Shown piece after piece: positions 35,994-45,203 of a DNA stretch of 64,000 bases (its first letter is position 1; every line of letters begins with the position of its first letter). The stretch covers positions 186,001 through 250,000 of the forward strand of contig NZ_CP012673.1 in the NCBI RefSeq assembly GCF_002950945.1, written 5' to 3'. Source of the DNA: Sorangium cellulosum. Lineage in GTDB: Bacteria; Myxococcota_A; Polyangia; Polyangiales; Polyangiaceae. The notes beneath the pieces were generated by a model that had not been told where the DNA came from, did not search any database, and saw only the letters and a list, made by a program, of their open reading frames with translations. The position numbers and the translations under genes were made by a program.

Positions 35994-36800
35994 TCACTCG
36001 CCCAGCACGCGGCGTGGGCCCGTCTCGTCCAGCAGATCGACCGGGCTGCACTTCTCGATGTGGCCGTACAGGCCTCGGTAGATGCCATAACCGACCAGCT
36101 TGCGCAGGCGCGGAGAGAAGCCCTTGGCGATCTCGCGGGGGATGCCGAGCTGCTGGTTCTCCTGCTGTCGCATCCAGCCGGCGCAGTAGTTCATGGCGAT
36201 CCCCAGGCGTCGCTCGCGCGTGCGGTTCTCGCCGCCGCCGTGCCACACGCCGCCGTCGAAGACGAGGACAGAGCCCTTCGGCATCTCGGCGGCGACCCAG
36301 CCGTCGTACGCCTTGCCGAGCTCGGGGTTGCCATCCGCCCTGTGCGTCCCGGGGAGGATGCGGGTGGCGCCGTTCTCCGCGGTGAAGTCGGTGATCGCCC
36401 ACATCGTGTTGCACACGAGCGTCGGGTGCGGCTTCGGGAGCGGGATCAACATGTCGTCCGCGTGGATCGGCTGCGCCGCCTCGCCAGGGCCGATGGCGAT
36501 CGAGGAGAGCGACGAGACCAGGCAGCCGCGGTCGAGCACCCCCTCCACCACGGGCAAGACGCGCTCGTGCACCGGGATCGCCTCGTAGATCTTGCCGCGC
36601 GCGAGGAGGTTGTAGAGGCGGACCGTCTTGAAGCCCTCGAAGAGGTTCTTCCCCGGGCCCTCGCCGAGCTCGCGCTCGAGCCGCTCGAGATCCGCGCGGA
36701 GCTCATCGGCGAAGGCTGGATCGAAGGCGTCCTCGATCACCGTATAGCCGTCCCGCGAGAGGCGCCCCAGGTGCAGGGTGAGCTGTGCGTCGTCGAGCAT
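35994..36800 (-). CDS. Phytanoyl-CoA dioxygenase (PhyH) family protein
   Basis: 268 residues. Double-stranded beta-helix 2-oxoglutarate/Fe(II) oxygenase: the proximal His-x-Asp is in QPIHADDMLIP and the distal His in VWHGGGENRTR, whose Arg would bind 2-oxoglutarate. ITDFTAENGATRILPGTHR is the typical PhyH core. It hydroxylates small molecules or lipids; substrate unknown. No operon partner is evident. Confidence 0.93.
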   Translation of the reverse strand: MLDDAQLTLHLGRLSRDGYTVIEDAFDPAFADELRADLERLERELGEGPGKNLFEGFKTVRLYNLLARGKIYEAIPVHERVLPVVEGVLDRGCLVSSLSSIAIGPGEAAQPIHADDMLIPLPKPHPTLVCNTMWAITDFTAENGATRILPGTHRADGNPELGKAYDGWVAAEMPKGSVLVFDGGVWHGGGENRTRERRLGIAMNYCAGWMRQQENQQLGIPREIAKGFSPRLRKLVGYGIYRGLYGHIEKCSPVDLLDETGPRRVLGE

Positions 36801-36984
36801 GGAGGTGAGGCTACCACCGAGGACGCGCCTGGATCCATCGGGCTCCCACTGCTGTTACCGAGCCGGCTGGCTGATGGCACTGCGCCCCGGCTGGATGATG
36901 GCCATCTTGCGGCCGCTCGGTAGGGTCCCAGCCGCCGATGACCATCGCGGGCGTCGCCCCGACGCTGCGCGGCGCGATGGGCAT

Positions 36985-37034
36985 CGAAGGCACACGCCCC
37001 CCTTACCCCCGTGATGATTTCGGCTGGTCCGGAC
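36985..37034 (-). mobile_element. Right end of an IS1380-type element
   Basis: On the minus strand, after the transposase stop, the sequence runs through GGGGGTAAGGGGGGCGTGTG and ends CCTTCG. The same end follows the chimeric transposase at 60424-60475, so this is the shared element terminus. Confidence 0.75.
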
Positions 37035-37652
37035 TCAATTCAGCCAGCGGGCGAGCTGCGACCGCTCCGGCACGTGCAGGGTCGTGCCCCGACCCGACCG
37101 GGCCAACCTTCCCGGGACGAGGATGAGCGCGCGGCGCAGCCACGGCGTTCGCCAGCTCGCCAGGTGCGGAACGACGTAGATGACCGCGCTCGGCGCAGCG
37201 GCGCGCGCCCGGTCGATGCACTCCTCGACGAAAGGCACATCGGCTTCGCCGCAGCTCGTGTCGCCGGGGCGCAGCTTGGCTCCGACGATGGCGTCGGCCT
37301 CGGCGATGCGCGCCAAGATCGGATGATAGCTCGGCCGGCCGTGGTAGCGTGGATTCGGGCCCGGAAGCGCCCCCTCCTGCATCCCGAAGAGCGGCTCCAC
37401 GGTCGTATCGACGTCGATGTGCACGAACCGGTGCTTTCGGCGAGCAATGAGGGCGAGCCCGTGGTCGACAACCATGCTGTGCAGCGTTTCGAGCGCGTCC
37501 TCATCGAAGCGGCACAGGTCCCGGTAGACGCTGTCGATGCTCGGGACGACCCCGCCCGCGAGTCGCACGAAGAGCGGATCGACGGCGAGCGCCTCGATGC
37601 CGAAGACGCGCTCCTCGCCCGCGAGCGCGCTGTCCATGTTGAGTCCTGGCAT
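37035..37652 (-). pseudogene. IS1380-family transposase, internally deleted
   Basis: 205 residues versus about 450 for the family. The N-terminal portion has FVHIDVDTTVEPLFGMQEGA and NPRYHGRPSYHPIL, containing the first catalytic Asp. After VIYV it jumps in frame to the extreme C-terminus VPHLASWRTPWLRRALIL. The middle with the remaining catalytic residues is missing. The 5' end also looks truncated near 37640. Confidence 0.85.
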
Positions 37653-37684
37653 GAGAGGCTGCCTTCACCACCCGGGCAGACTTT

Positions 37685-38983
37685 GTGAAGGTTGCGCGTA
37701 CCCTACGGCATTCAGTCATCGGCCTCGCGCATGCCGCACGCCCAGCTCAGGCCTTGCTGGCGTCCACCCCCGAGCCCATCGACTTCGGCGGGGGGCTCCT
37801 GTCCGCAGGAGGCAGCGCTTACACAGCATCCCTGGCGAAGCTCGACCGCGCAGGGAATCACCTCTGGAGCACGAGGTTCGAGGTATCGGACGGCCTCCTG
37901 GTGGCGCAAGACCTCGTGATCGATGCCTCGGACAACATCATCGTCGCGGTGTCGGCCACCGGGACGAGCGTCGACCTCGGCGGAGGAGCCGTGGCCCTGC
38001 CCGGATCCGGCTGGAACACCGTCGTCGCCAAGTTCGACGCCGCCGGGAACACGCTGTGGAGCGAGGCGTTCAGCAACGTGTACACGCGAGCCGTCGCCGT
38101 CGACGCCGCGGGGGACGTCGTCCTCGCGGGAGGGTGTGAAGCGGACGCCGATCTCGGCGGCGGTGCGCTCGGGAGCACAGGCGCATGCGCGGCGAAGGTG
38201 GACGCAGCCGGCCATCACGTCTGGAGCCGGCACGTCAGCGGCCCGAGCCTCAGGGACCTGGCTTGCGATGCGATGGGCAACATCGTCCTGGCGGGATACG
38301 TCGGCTACATCGAGGGCGCGACCATCGATGATCCCGGAACGGCGGACGTTTACGTCGCAAAGCTCGATTCCGCCGGCAACGACCTCTGGAGCGAGACCTT
38401 CGGTGGTGAGACCGTGCAGATCGCTAACAGCGTCGCGATCGATGGATCGGGTGACATCGTCCTTGCAGGGACCTTCTTTGGCAGCCTTGATTTCGGCGGC
38501 GGTCCCCTGGTGAGCGCCGGCGGGCGAGCTTACGACCCTCACTGGGAGGGCACGCTGCAGTGGGGCGACGATATCTTCCTTGCCAAGCTCGACGGCGCGG
38601 GCGACTTCGTCTGGAGCAGGAGCTACGGCGACGCTGGCGTGCAGGCGCCCTGGGGCGTCGCGGCCGCGGGGGACGGCAGCATCGCGCTCACGGGCGGCGT
38701 CCTTGGCGTCGTCGACTTCGGCACCGGCCCGCTGACCGCGAGCAGCTCGTATGGAGACGTGTTCGCGGCGAAGCTCGACGCCACGGGCAACACGCTGTGG
38801 AGCAGGCTCTATGGCGGTGGGCCCCAGCAAGTGGGCCAGGCCGTCGCGCTCGGCCCTGCGGGGCACGTGATCGTCTCGGGGATATTCCACGAGAAGATCG
38901 ACTTCGGGTTCGGCCTGCACGAGACCAGCGCCGAAGAGTACGAGCAAAGCGACATCTTCCTGGCAAAGCTCGACGGCCTCTGA
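37685..38983 (+). CDS. SBBP-repeat propeller protein, signal peptide lost
   Basis: 432 residues of regular beta-propeller SBBP repeats: GGGLLSAGG, SLAKLDRAGNHLWSTRF, GDVVLAG and FLAKLDGL recur about every 50-60 residues. Known relatives are lipoproteins with a signal and Gly-rich linker. Here the first 25 codons (MKVARTLRHSVIGLAHAARP) look unrelated to both, right next to the IS1380 remnant, so the 5' end appears to have been replaced. The 3' end is natural and is followed 20 bases later by an IS91 fragment. Confidence 0.75.
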   Translation: MKVARTLRHSVIGLAHAARPAQALLASTPEPIDFGGGLLSAGGSAYTASLAKLDRAGNHLWSTRFEVSDGLLVAQDLVIDASDNIIVAVSATGTSVDLGGGAVALPGSGWNTVVAKFDAAGNTLWSEAFSNVYTRAVAVDAAGDVVLAGGCEADADLGGGALGSTGACAAKVDAAGHHVWSRHVSGPSLRDLACDAMGNIVLAGYVGYIEGATIDDPGTADVYVAKLDSAGNDLWSETFGGETVQIANSVAIDGSGDIVLAGTFFGSLDFGGGPLVSAGGRAYDPHWEGTLQWGDDIFLAKLDGAGDFVWSRSYGDAGVQAPWGVAAAGDGSIALTGGVLGVVDFGTGPLTASSSYGDVFAAKLDATGNTLWSRLYGGGPQQVGQAVALGPAGHVIVSGIFHEKIDFGFGLHETSAEEYEQSDIFLAKLDGL

Positions 38984-39003
38984 CCTGCTGCAGGGCTCGC
39001 TCA

Positions 39004-39311
39004 AGCGCGCCTTCGCTGACGGGACTGTCGCGGTGGACATGGATGCGCTCTCGCTCTGTGCCGCCTCGCGGCCAGCGTCCCGCCGCCGCGCTTTCACACC
39101 GTCAAGTACGCTGGCGTGCTCGCCTCGGCGAGTCGCCCACGTTGGCGCGCAAGCGCATCGGACCGCGCCCTGCGAAGCCACATCGCCCGCTTCCTCTCCG
39201 CGCTCGGCGAGCCGACCGACGTCCCAGCACGCTCTCCCAGCGTCCACGCGGCGGCCGCCGTACTGGAAAAGCACCGTTCTGCGCCGCAAGGCGCCCGGTG
39301 ACGCCGCATAA
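39004..39311 (+). pseudogene. IS91 transposase 3' fragment
   Basis: Matches 31312-31470 closely (RAFADGTVAVDMD block and the HTVKYAGVLAS block), then skips about 200 bases of the copy at 31.5 kb and continues with FLSALGEPTDVPARSPS and PYWKSTVLRRKAPGDAA followed by stop, the end of such transposases. At least one frameshift (39055-39060) and one deletion. Confidence 0.82.
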
Positions 39312-39607
39312 CGTCTCGCGACGCGCCTCCCGGGCCAGACCAACGCCCGGACGGACACGTGTGCCCACGGCACGCCGATGCGCCCCGTAGCGCGCTCGGC
39401 GCCGCCCGGACCACGCTCTTTCGACCCAGGACCGAGCCATCACGACGCTCGCGGTCCCACCCTTTCGGTTTGCTGCGCTACACTTCCTCGCGCTGCAATC
39501 CGGCTTCTTTTACCTACGGTGCGCCAAGCACAGCTTCGATCAGGAGGATGCCATGTGAAGTCCACACCAACTGAAACCTGATGTAGCGACCCAGCGGGTT
39601 GAATTCC

Positions 39608-39789
39608 TGCGTATTCCGGGCTGACGTGACGGCCGATTCCGACCGCACGTGACGGCTCGTTCCGACGGGACGTGACGGGGCGTTCCGGGCCACCCGACGG
39701 GGGGTTCCGACACACCCGACGGCTCGTTCCGACGCACGTGACGGGCCGTTCCGAGGGACGTGACGGACCGTTCCGACGGGGGTGACGGC
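39608..39789 (+). repeat. Eight 22-26-bp end repeats of IS21
   Basis: Eight consecutive units, lengths 26, 23, 23, 22, 22, 22, 22 and 22 bases, with core CGTTCCGACG-n-ACGTGACGG (two units have CCCGACGG instead). Two inverted units are seen at the right end (about 42203-42250). They are probably transposase-binding sites. Confidence 0.9.
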
Positions 39790-39827
39790 CCGTAGGCGGC
39801 GCTCGCGGTCGCAGCCTCATCGCGTAC

Positions 39828-41510
39828 ATGGGCGCGATGTCGGAGCGGCTATCGATGCGTAAGGTTCGAGAGATTTTGAGGCTCAAGTTCGAGTGCAAGC
39901 GCAGCCGAGCGGAGATCGCGGCGGCGGCCTGCATCGGCGAGAGCACGGTGAGCGGCTACCTGGCGCGCGCGGCGAAGGCGGGGCTGACGTGGGAGGTCGC
40001 CCAAGAGATGACCGACGCCGAGATCGAGTCGCGGCTGTTCCGCGACGTCGGTCGCAACGAGCCGCCCGCGCGCGTGCCGATCGACTTCTCCTGGGTCCAC
40101 CGCGAGCTGTCGAAGCCGTGCGTCACGCTGCAGACGCTCTGGCTCGAGTACCGCGAAGCGAGCGCGGCACAGGCTCCGCTGAAGCCCTACGAGTACAGCC
40201 GGTTCTGCGACCTGTACGCAGGCTGGAAGAAGAAGCTCGGCGTCGTGATGCGTCAGGTTCACCGCGCCGGCGAGAAGGTCTTCATCGACTACTCGGGAAG
40301 GAAGCCGCACCTCGTCGACCGGACGACCGGCGAGGTGATCGAGGTCGAGCTGTTCGTCGCGGTGCTCGGCGCGAGCAACTACACGTACGCCGAGGCGACG
40401 CGCTCGCAGAAGCTCGCCGACTTCGTCGGGTCGACGGTGCGGATGTTCGAGTACTTCGGTGGCGTGCCCGAGGTGCTCGTCCCGGACCAGCTCCGCAGCG
40501 CGGTCTCCGGGCCGGATCGGTACGAGCCGGACATCAACCCGACCTACCTCGAGATGGCGCGGCACTACGGCGTGACGGTCATCCCGGCTCGGCCCCGGAA
40601 GCCGCGCGACAAGGCGAAGGTCGAGGGCGGCGTGCTCATCGCGCAGCGCTGGATCCTCGCTTCGCTCCGGCACCGGACCTTCTTCAGCCTCGCCGAGCTC
40701 AACGACGCGATCGCGTCGCTGCTGGAGCGGCTGAACGCGCGGCCGTTCCAACGGCTCGACGGCTGCCGGCGCACGGCGTTCGAGACCATCGACAAGCCCG
40801 TGATGCGGCCGCTACCGGCGCGGCGGTACGAGCTCGCCGACTGGAAGCACGCCAAGGTCAACATCGACTACTGCGTCTGCTACGACGACCGGCTCTACAG
40901 CGCGCCGTACACGCTGGTCGGTGCGCGCGTCGAGATCCGAGCGACGGCCTCGGTCGTGGAGCTGTTCCACGACGGCGTGCGCGTCGCGTCGCACGCGCGC
41001 AGCTACGGCCGGAAGGGGTCGGCCGTGATCGTCGACGAGCATCGCCCCAGAGCCCATCGAGACTACGGCAAGTGGCCGCCGGAGCGCGTGGTGGCGTGGG
41101 CCGAGACGATCGGCCCGAACGTCGGCGAGCTCGCGCGTGCGGTCATGCGCCACCGCACCCACCCGGAGACGGGCTACCGGACGTGCCTGGGCGTGATCCG
41201 GCTCGCGGACAAGTACGGTCGCGAGCGCGTCGACGCTGCGTGCGCGCGTGCGCTCCGCATCGGCAGCCCCACCGCCAAGAGCGTGACCGCGATCCTGAGG
41301 AACGGCCTCGACCGCGCGCCGCTGGTCGAGCCGCCGCCCCGGGGGGCGCTGGCGCACGAGAACATTCGCGGTGCTGAGTACTTCAACAAGGAGGAGAGGA
41401 GTGATCTTGGAAGAGACGATTCAGAAGCTGGTCGAGATGAAGCTGAACGCGATGGCGGCGATGCTGAGAGAGAGGGCGGCAGCGCCGTCGACGGAGCCGC
41501 TCTCCACTGA
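39828..41510 (+). CDS. istA: IS21 transposase IstA
   Basis: 560 residues; ATG 39828 or 39837. The N-terminal HTH has MRKVREILRLKFECKRSRAEIA and STVSGYL. The rve/DDE domain shows Asp in VFIDYSG, Asp in VLVPDQLRSAV and Glu in RDKAKVEGGV. The C-terminal beta-barrel and basic tail are present. It overlaps the start of istB by about 110 bases, longer than usual, so the last 35 residues may be extra. Confidence 0.95.
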   Translation: MGAMSERLSMRKVREILRLKFECKRSRAEIAAAACIGESTVSGYLARAAKAGLTWEVAQEMTDAEIESRLFRDVGRNEPPARVPIDFSWVHRELSKPCVTLQTLWLEYREASAAQAPLKPYEYSRFCDLYAGWKKKLGVVMRQVHRAGEKVFIDYSGRKPHLVDRTTGEVIEVELFVAVLGASNYTYAEATRSQKLADFVGSTVRMFEYFGGVPEVLVPDQLRSAVSGPDRYEPDINPTYLEMARHYGVTVIPARPRKPRDKAKVEGGVLIAQRWILASLRHRTFFSLAELNDAIASLLERLNARPFQRLDGCRRTAFETIDKPVMRPLPARRYELADWKHAKVNIDYCVCYDDRLYSAPYTLVGARVEIRATASVVELFHDGVRVASHARSYGRKGSAVIVDEHRPRAHRDYGKWPPERVVAWAETIGPNVGELARAVMRHRTHPETGYRTCLGVIRLADKYGRERVDAACARALRIGSPTAKSVTAILRNGLDRAPLVEPPPRGALAHENIRGAEYFNKEERSDLGRDDSEAGRDEAERDGGDAEREGGSAVDGAALH

Positions 41511-42159
41511 GGAGGTGATCGGGTTGCTCGTCGACCGCGAGTGGACGGCGCGTGAGAACAAGCGACTCCATCGCCTGCTGAAGGATGCGCGGGTGCCGGG
41601 GGGCGCGTGCATGGAGGACTTCTCCTGCGAGGCGGGGCGCGGCGTGGACAGGCCCTTCGCCCGGGTGCTGGGCTCCTGCCAGTGGGTCCGCGCGAAGCAG
41701 AACGTGATCGTGCTGGGAGCGACCGGAGCCGGGAAGAGCTTTCTCGGCGGCGCGCTCGCGCAAGCCGCCTGCAGGCAGGGCTTCCGCGCCCTCGTCATCC
41801 GCGCCCCGCGCCTGCTCCAACAGCTCGCGGTCGCGCGTGCCGACGGGACCTACGCGAACGCCCTCGCGCGCCTCGCCAAGGTCGCCGTGCTGGTCCTCGA
41901 CGACTTCCTGCTCGCGCCCATGACCGACGTCGAGAGGCGCGATCTGCTGGAGGTCCTCGAGGATAGATATGACAGGTCGTCGACCGTGATCACCTCGCAG
42001 ATCCCGGTGAAAAGTTGGCACCAGGCCATCGGAGAGGCGAGTATCGCCGACGCGATCTGTGACCGCGTCGTCCACAACGCGCACCTGGTGACGCTCCGCG
42101 GTGGATCGATGCGGAAGAAGAAGGCGGTGGCTCCCGAGGTGACCGAGACGAAGACCTGA
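41401..42159 (+). CDS. istB: IS21 helper ATPase IstB
   Basis: 252 residues from GTG 41401, directly behind AAGGAGGAGAGGA; this site decides the start. AAA+ ATPase with Walker A GATGAGKSFLGG, Walker B VAVLVLDDFLLAP and an arginine-rich sensor region (DLLEVLEDRYDRSSTVITSQ). It activates IstA and helps choose the target. Confidence 0.96.
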   Translation: MILEETIQKLVEMKLNAMAAMLRERAAAPSTEPLSTEEVIGLLVDREWTARENKRLHRLLKDARVPGGACMEDFSCEAGRGVDRPFARVLGSCQWVRAKQNVIVLGATGAGKSFLGGALAQAACRQGFRALVIRAPRLLQQLAVARADGTYANALARLAKVAVLVLDDFLLAPMTDVERRDLLEVLEDRYDRSSTVITSQIPVKSWHQAIGEASIADAICDRVVHNAHLVTLRGGSMRKKKAVAPEVTETKT

Positions 42160-42695
42160 CCGCGCTCGTCGCTGCGCTCCGGTCCACGTCACGCCGGACT
42201 GGGCCGTCGCGTCGCTCCGGAACGAGCCGTCACGTCCGTCGGAATACGCAATTCCTGCCCGACCAAGGTAGGGCCGCCAGTCGGAAGCGAGTCTTGCGTG
42301 GTGACCGAGGGCAACCCGGACCACGAAGCGTAGACAGCGAGCATGCGGGCTGCGGAATCGGGCTCCGAAAGAAAGAAGTCGTGGAAGCCGACGGGACCGT
42401 AAGCCCGGAAGGCAACATCGAGGGAGCGATGCGTAGGGACATGTTCCCGGAGGCCTGCTCCTGAGATTCCACCGGAGTCGAAGAGCCGGGGCATGCGTGG
42501 CGAGGGTCGCCGAGGAACTTGGGAGGTCCCATTGGCTCCGTCGTGAGACGGAACCGTGAAGGCGAGCACGAGCGAAGCCGAAGCGGGGCAGTGGGACGTC
42601 GGAGCGCGCCATAGTAGCGACGAATCGGGGGAACCGAGCCGTGGGACCCCGTGGAGCGAAGGGCGCGCAGGGACACGGAACCGTATGAGGGAAAG

Positions 42696-44024
42696 ATGGA
42701 AGAGACATCGAGCTTGGTACCCATCTCAACACGACTCAAACGGATAGCATGGCTGGCGCGGCAACTCCGCGAACAGCCGCTCACGACGCTTGCTCATCAC
42801 ATCGACCTGGAATGGCTACGTGAGGCACATCGAAGGACGCGCAAAGATGGCGCGAGGGGTGTAGACGGACAGAGTGCGGGCGACTATGCGGCACACCTGG
42901 AGGACAACCTCCGGTCGCTTCTCGAACGCGCGAAATCCGGCACGTACCGTGCGCCGCCGGTGCGCAGAGTCCATATCCCGAAAGGGTCGGGCTCGGAAAC
43001 GAGGCCGATCGGTATTCCAACTTTCGAGGATAAGGTGCTGCAACGCGCAGTTGCCATGGTGCTTGAAGCCGTCTACGAGGAGGAGTTTCTGGACTGCTCG
43101 TACGGCTTTCGTCCCGGCCGGTCGGCGCAACAAGCGCTGGACGAGCTGCACCGCGAGGCGATGAGGATGGCTGGCGGTTGGGTCATCGAGATCGATATAC
43201 GGAAGTATTTTGACTCGATCGATCACGAGCGTCTGGGCGAAGTGCTGCGTCGTCGGATACGCGATGGGGCGATTCTACGCCTGATAGGTAAGTGGTTGAA
43301 TGCAGGAGTGCTCGAGGACGGAAATCTGAAGTGCCCGGATGCGGGTAGTCCGCAAGGCGGGGTCGTTTCCCCGATTCTTGCAAATGTCCTTCTGCACGAG
43401 GTGTTCGACGTGTGGTTTGCCAGAGAGGTGCGACCGCGCATGCGCGGCCGAGCCCATCTGGTGCGCTATGCCGATGACGCTGTGATGTTGTTCGAGTACG
43501 AGGAGGACGCGCGTCGCGTGATGGCTGTGCTACCGAAGCGATTCGGCAAGTACGGTCTGACGCTGCACCCGGACAAGACCCGGCTTCTGCCGTTCAAGCG
43601 GCCGGACCGGATGATGCGCCGACGCGACGCGGACGAGGGGCCGTACAAGCCGGCCACCTTCGACTTCCTCGGCTTCACCATCCACTGGGGCAAGAGCCTC
43701 GCGGGCAAGTGGGCAGTGAAGACGCGAACGGCATCGGATCGCTTCCAACGGGCATTGAAGGGTATCTCGCAGTGGTGCAAGGCCCATCGCCATGAACCAC
43801 TCGAGAGGCAGCAGCACGTCTTGAACCTGAAGCTCCGAGGCCACTACGGCTACTATGGCCGCCCTGGCAATCGGGCGAGGCTCTGGACTCTTCTGCATTG
43901 GGCCACGCGGGTGTGGTGGCGGTGGCTGCATCGCCGTTCCCAGCGTGGTCTCTCCTGGGCGGCAATGAATCGGCTCCTGAAGCGCTACCCGCTTCTGAAG
44001 CCGACCGCCGTCCGAATCGTGTAG
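42696..44024 (+). CDS. ltrA: Group II intron reverse transcriptase/maturase
   Basis: 442 residues from ATG 42696, preceded by GAGGGAAAG. RT fingers and palm: YRAPPVRRVHIPKG, RPIGIPTFEDKVLQRA, SYGFRPGRSAQQALD, then the catalytic VRYADDAVMLF. The maturase/X region follows (KLRGHYGYYGRPGN, RRSQRGLSWAAMNRLLKRYPL). No HNH endonuclease domain is visible. It lies in domain IV of the intron. Confidence 0.95.
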   Translation: MEETSSLVPISTRLKRIAWLARQLREQPLTTLAHHIDLEWLREAHRRTRKDGARGVDGQSAGDYAAHLEDNLRSLLERAKSGTYRAPPVRRVHIPKGSGSETRPIGIPTFEDKVLQRAVAMVLEAVYEEEFLDCSYGFRPGRSAQQALDELHREAMRMAGGWVIEIDIRKYFDSIDHERLGEVLRRRIRDGAILRLIGKWLNAGVLEDGNLKCPDAGSPQGGVVSPILANVLLHEVFDVWFAREVRPRMRGRAHLVRYADDAVMLFEYEEDARRVMAVLPKRFGKYGLTLHPDKTRLLPFKRPDRMMRRRDADEGPYKPATFDFLGFTIHWGKSLAGKWAVKTRTASDRFQRALKGISQWCKAHRHEPLERQQHVLNLKLRGHYGYYGRPGNRARLWTLLHWATRVWWRWLHRRSQRGLSWAAMNRLLKRYPLLKPTAVRIV

Positions 44025-44041
44025 CGAAGCCGTGTTTCGAA

Positions 44042-44115
44042 GAGCCGGATGCGGGAAACCTGCACGTCCGGATCCGTGGGGGCCCCGGGAAGGCGACGAC
44101 CCGGGGCTACCCGAC
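44042..44115 (+). ncRNA. Group II intron domains V and VI
   Basis: Domain V at 44042-44074: GAGCCGGATGCGGG, loop AAAC, CTGCACGTCCGGATC, the standard 33-34-base catalytic hairpin with two-base bulge. Domain VI follows as a GC-rich stem (GGCCCCGGG ... CCCGGGGC). The 3' splice site is about 44115, inferred from the end of the stem. Confidence 0.85.
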
Positions 44116-44688
44116 CGCTCGATGCTCCGCGTTGACCCGCGACCGCTTCCCGACGGTTGGGCGTGCCCACCCGGCTTGGCTCATCTTGAAAATGTCTCGA
44201 CCGGCGATACCCGTCCGCTTCCATTCGCTCATGAACATGGGGTCCTGGCTGCAGATCTGAAGGATGTGGTCGGTGGTCGTGAGCTGAGGGTCGGTGATGT
44301 TCTGTTTTTTTTTGATAGCCAGTATTGCCACTATACACTACCCGCGAGAGCTCGGCGAGTGGGCCTCGCCGTGCGATTCAGCGTCGGTGCGCCGGTGTAT
44401 AATGGCTATTTTTGCGAGCAGCGACCGCTCGACGGCCGGAGTCAAACCGAGCACAACCGGAGGGTTCTCGCAGCGGCTTTTGCTGGCGTCAAGGCGGGGG
44501 AGGTAGTAGATGCAGGACGTCTAGTGAACCGATTTGACTATCATCCTCCGACTGCCTTTCTGTTTCGATTCCAGCGGAAGATTTTTCTAGGACCCGTCCT
44601 GAAGACGCCGCTGCTGCCACAGTACGAACAGTATGCCGAGGACGTCCGGAATAGGCGCACGAGTCAATTGGCTCGCGCCGTTGCCTAG
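44116..44688 (+). pseudogene. Possible oxygenase 3' fragment after the intron
   Basis: The frame continues from the intron end for 190 codons: LRVGDVLFFFDSQYCHYTLP, RRVGLAVRFSVGAPVYNGYF, then a C-terminus with FLFRFQRKIFLGPVL. The His and Arg placement is like the end of PhyH-type 2-oxoglutarate oxygenases, a tentative match. GC is near 52%. A matching 5' exon before the intron was not found. Confidence 0.4.
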
Positions 44689-44833
44689 CCTGGATTTCAC
44701 AGAACCCTCTGTGCCAACGTCGGGTGAGACAAGCTCCCCCTGGAAATCTGTGGTGAGAGGGCGGACAGTGGACCTGACCCGTGCCGAAGCCTTCCCATCT
44801 CCGCTCCTCGGCTCGCTCGGCGTCGTTCGTAGC

Positions 44834-45196
44834 CTCAGCCGGCCTCACGTCAGCGACGACAACGCCTTCTCCGAGTCGCAGTTCAAGACGCTCAAGTACC
44901 AGCCAGACTATCCGGACCGCTTTGCCTCGCTGGCTCATGCACGCGCGTCGTGCCAGGAGTTCTTCACCTGGTATAACGGCCTTCATCAGCATTATGGACT
45001 TACGCTCTTCACACCTGCCGATGTATTCTACGGCCGAGTCGAAGATATCGCGGCTCGGCGCCAGGTCGCCCTGGACGCCGCGTACGCCGCGCAACCGGAA
45101 CGCCTCCCGAACGGAGCGCCCGTCGTGCGCAGGCCGCCCGCTTCGGTAGCCATCGACCCGCTGTCCGTTGATGATCAGTGCCCAAGTCGAGACTAG
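44834..45196 (+). pseudogene. IS3-type integrase-core C-terminal fragment
   Basis: SRPHVSDDNAFSESQFKTLK, FASLAHARASCQEFFTWYNG and GLTLFTPADVFYGR are the last part of an rve-type (IS3/OrfB) transposase, including the catalytic Glu of SESQFKTLK. The two upstream Asp residues and the rest are absent. Confidence 0.85.
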
Positions 45197-45203
45197 CCTC
45201 CAG

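Larger units (their letters stand above)
39608..42250 (+). mobile_element. IS21-family element, complete
   Basis: 2643 bp. Ends are TGCGTATTCC at 39608 and its inverse GGAATACGCA at 42250. Each end continues inward into repeats of about 22 bp with GACGTGACGGC. A 5-bp direct repeat ATTCC flanks it (39603-39607 and 42251-42255), fitting an IS21 target duplication. It carries istA and istB. Insertion is within the 5' region of a group II intron. Confidence 0.93.
39580..44115 (+). mobile_element. Group II intron carrying a nested IS21
   Basis: The intron RNA is recognised from its RT gene, a canonical domain V/VI at 44042-44115 and domain-I-like sequence at 42251-42690 (ACCGAGGGCAACCCGG, CACGAAGCG blocks). 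Its 5' end is not exactly placed; continuity across the IS21 suggests a start near 39575-39585 (GTAGCGACCCAGCGGG). Removing the IS21 leaves about 1.9 kb, normal for such introns. Confidence 0.75.

Noticed and set aside
39608..39789. CRISPR or iteron origin in the 22-bp repeats
   Set aside because: Units have no spacers, lie at the end of an IS21 and reappear inverted at its other end, so they are IS end repeats.
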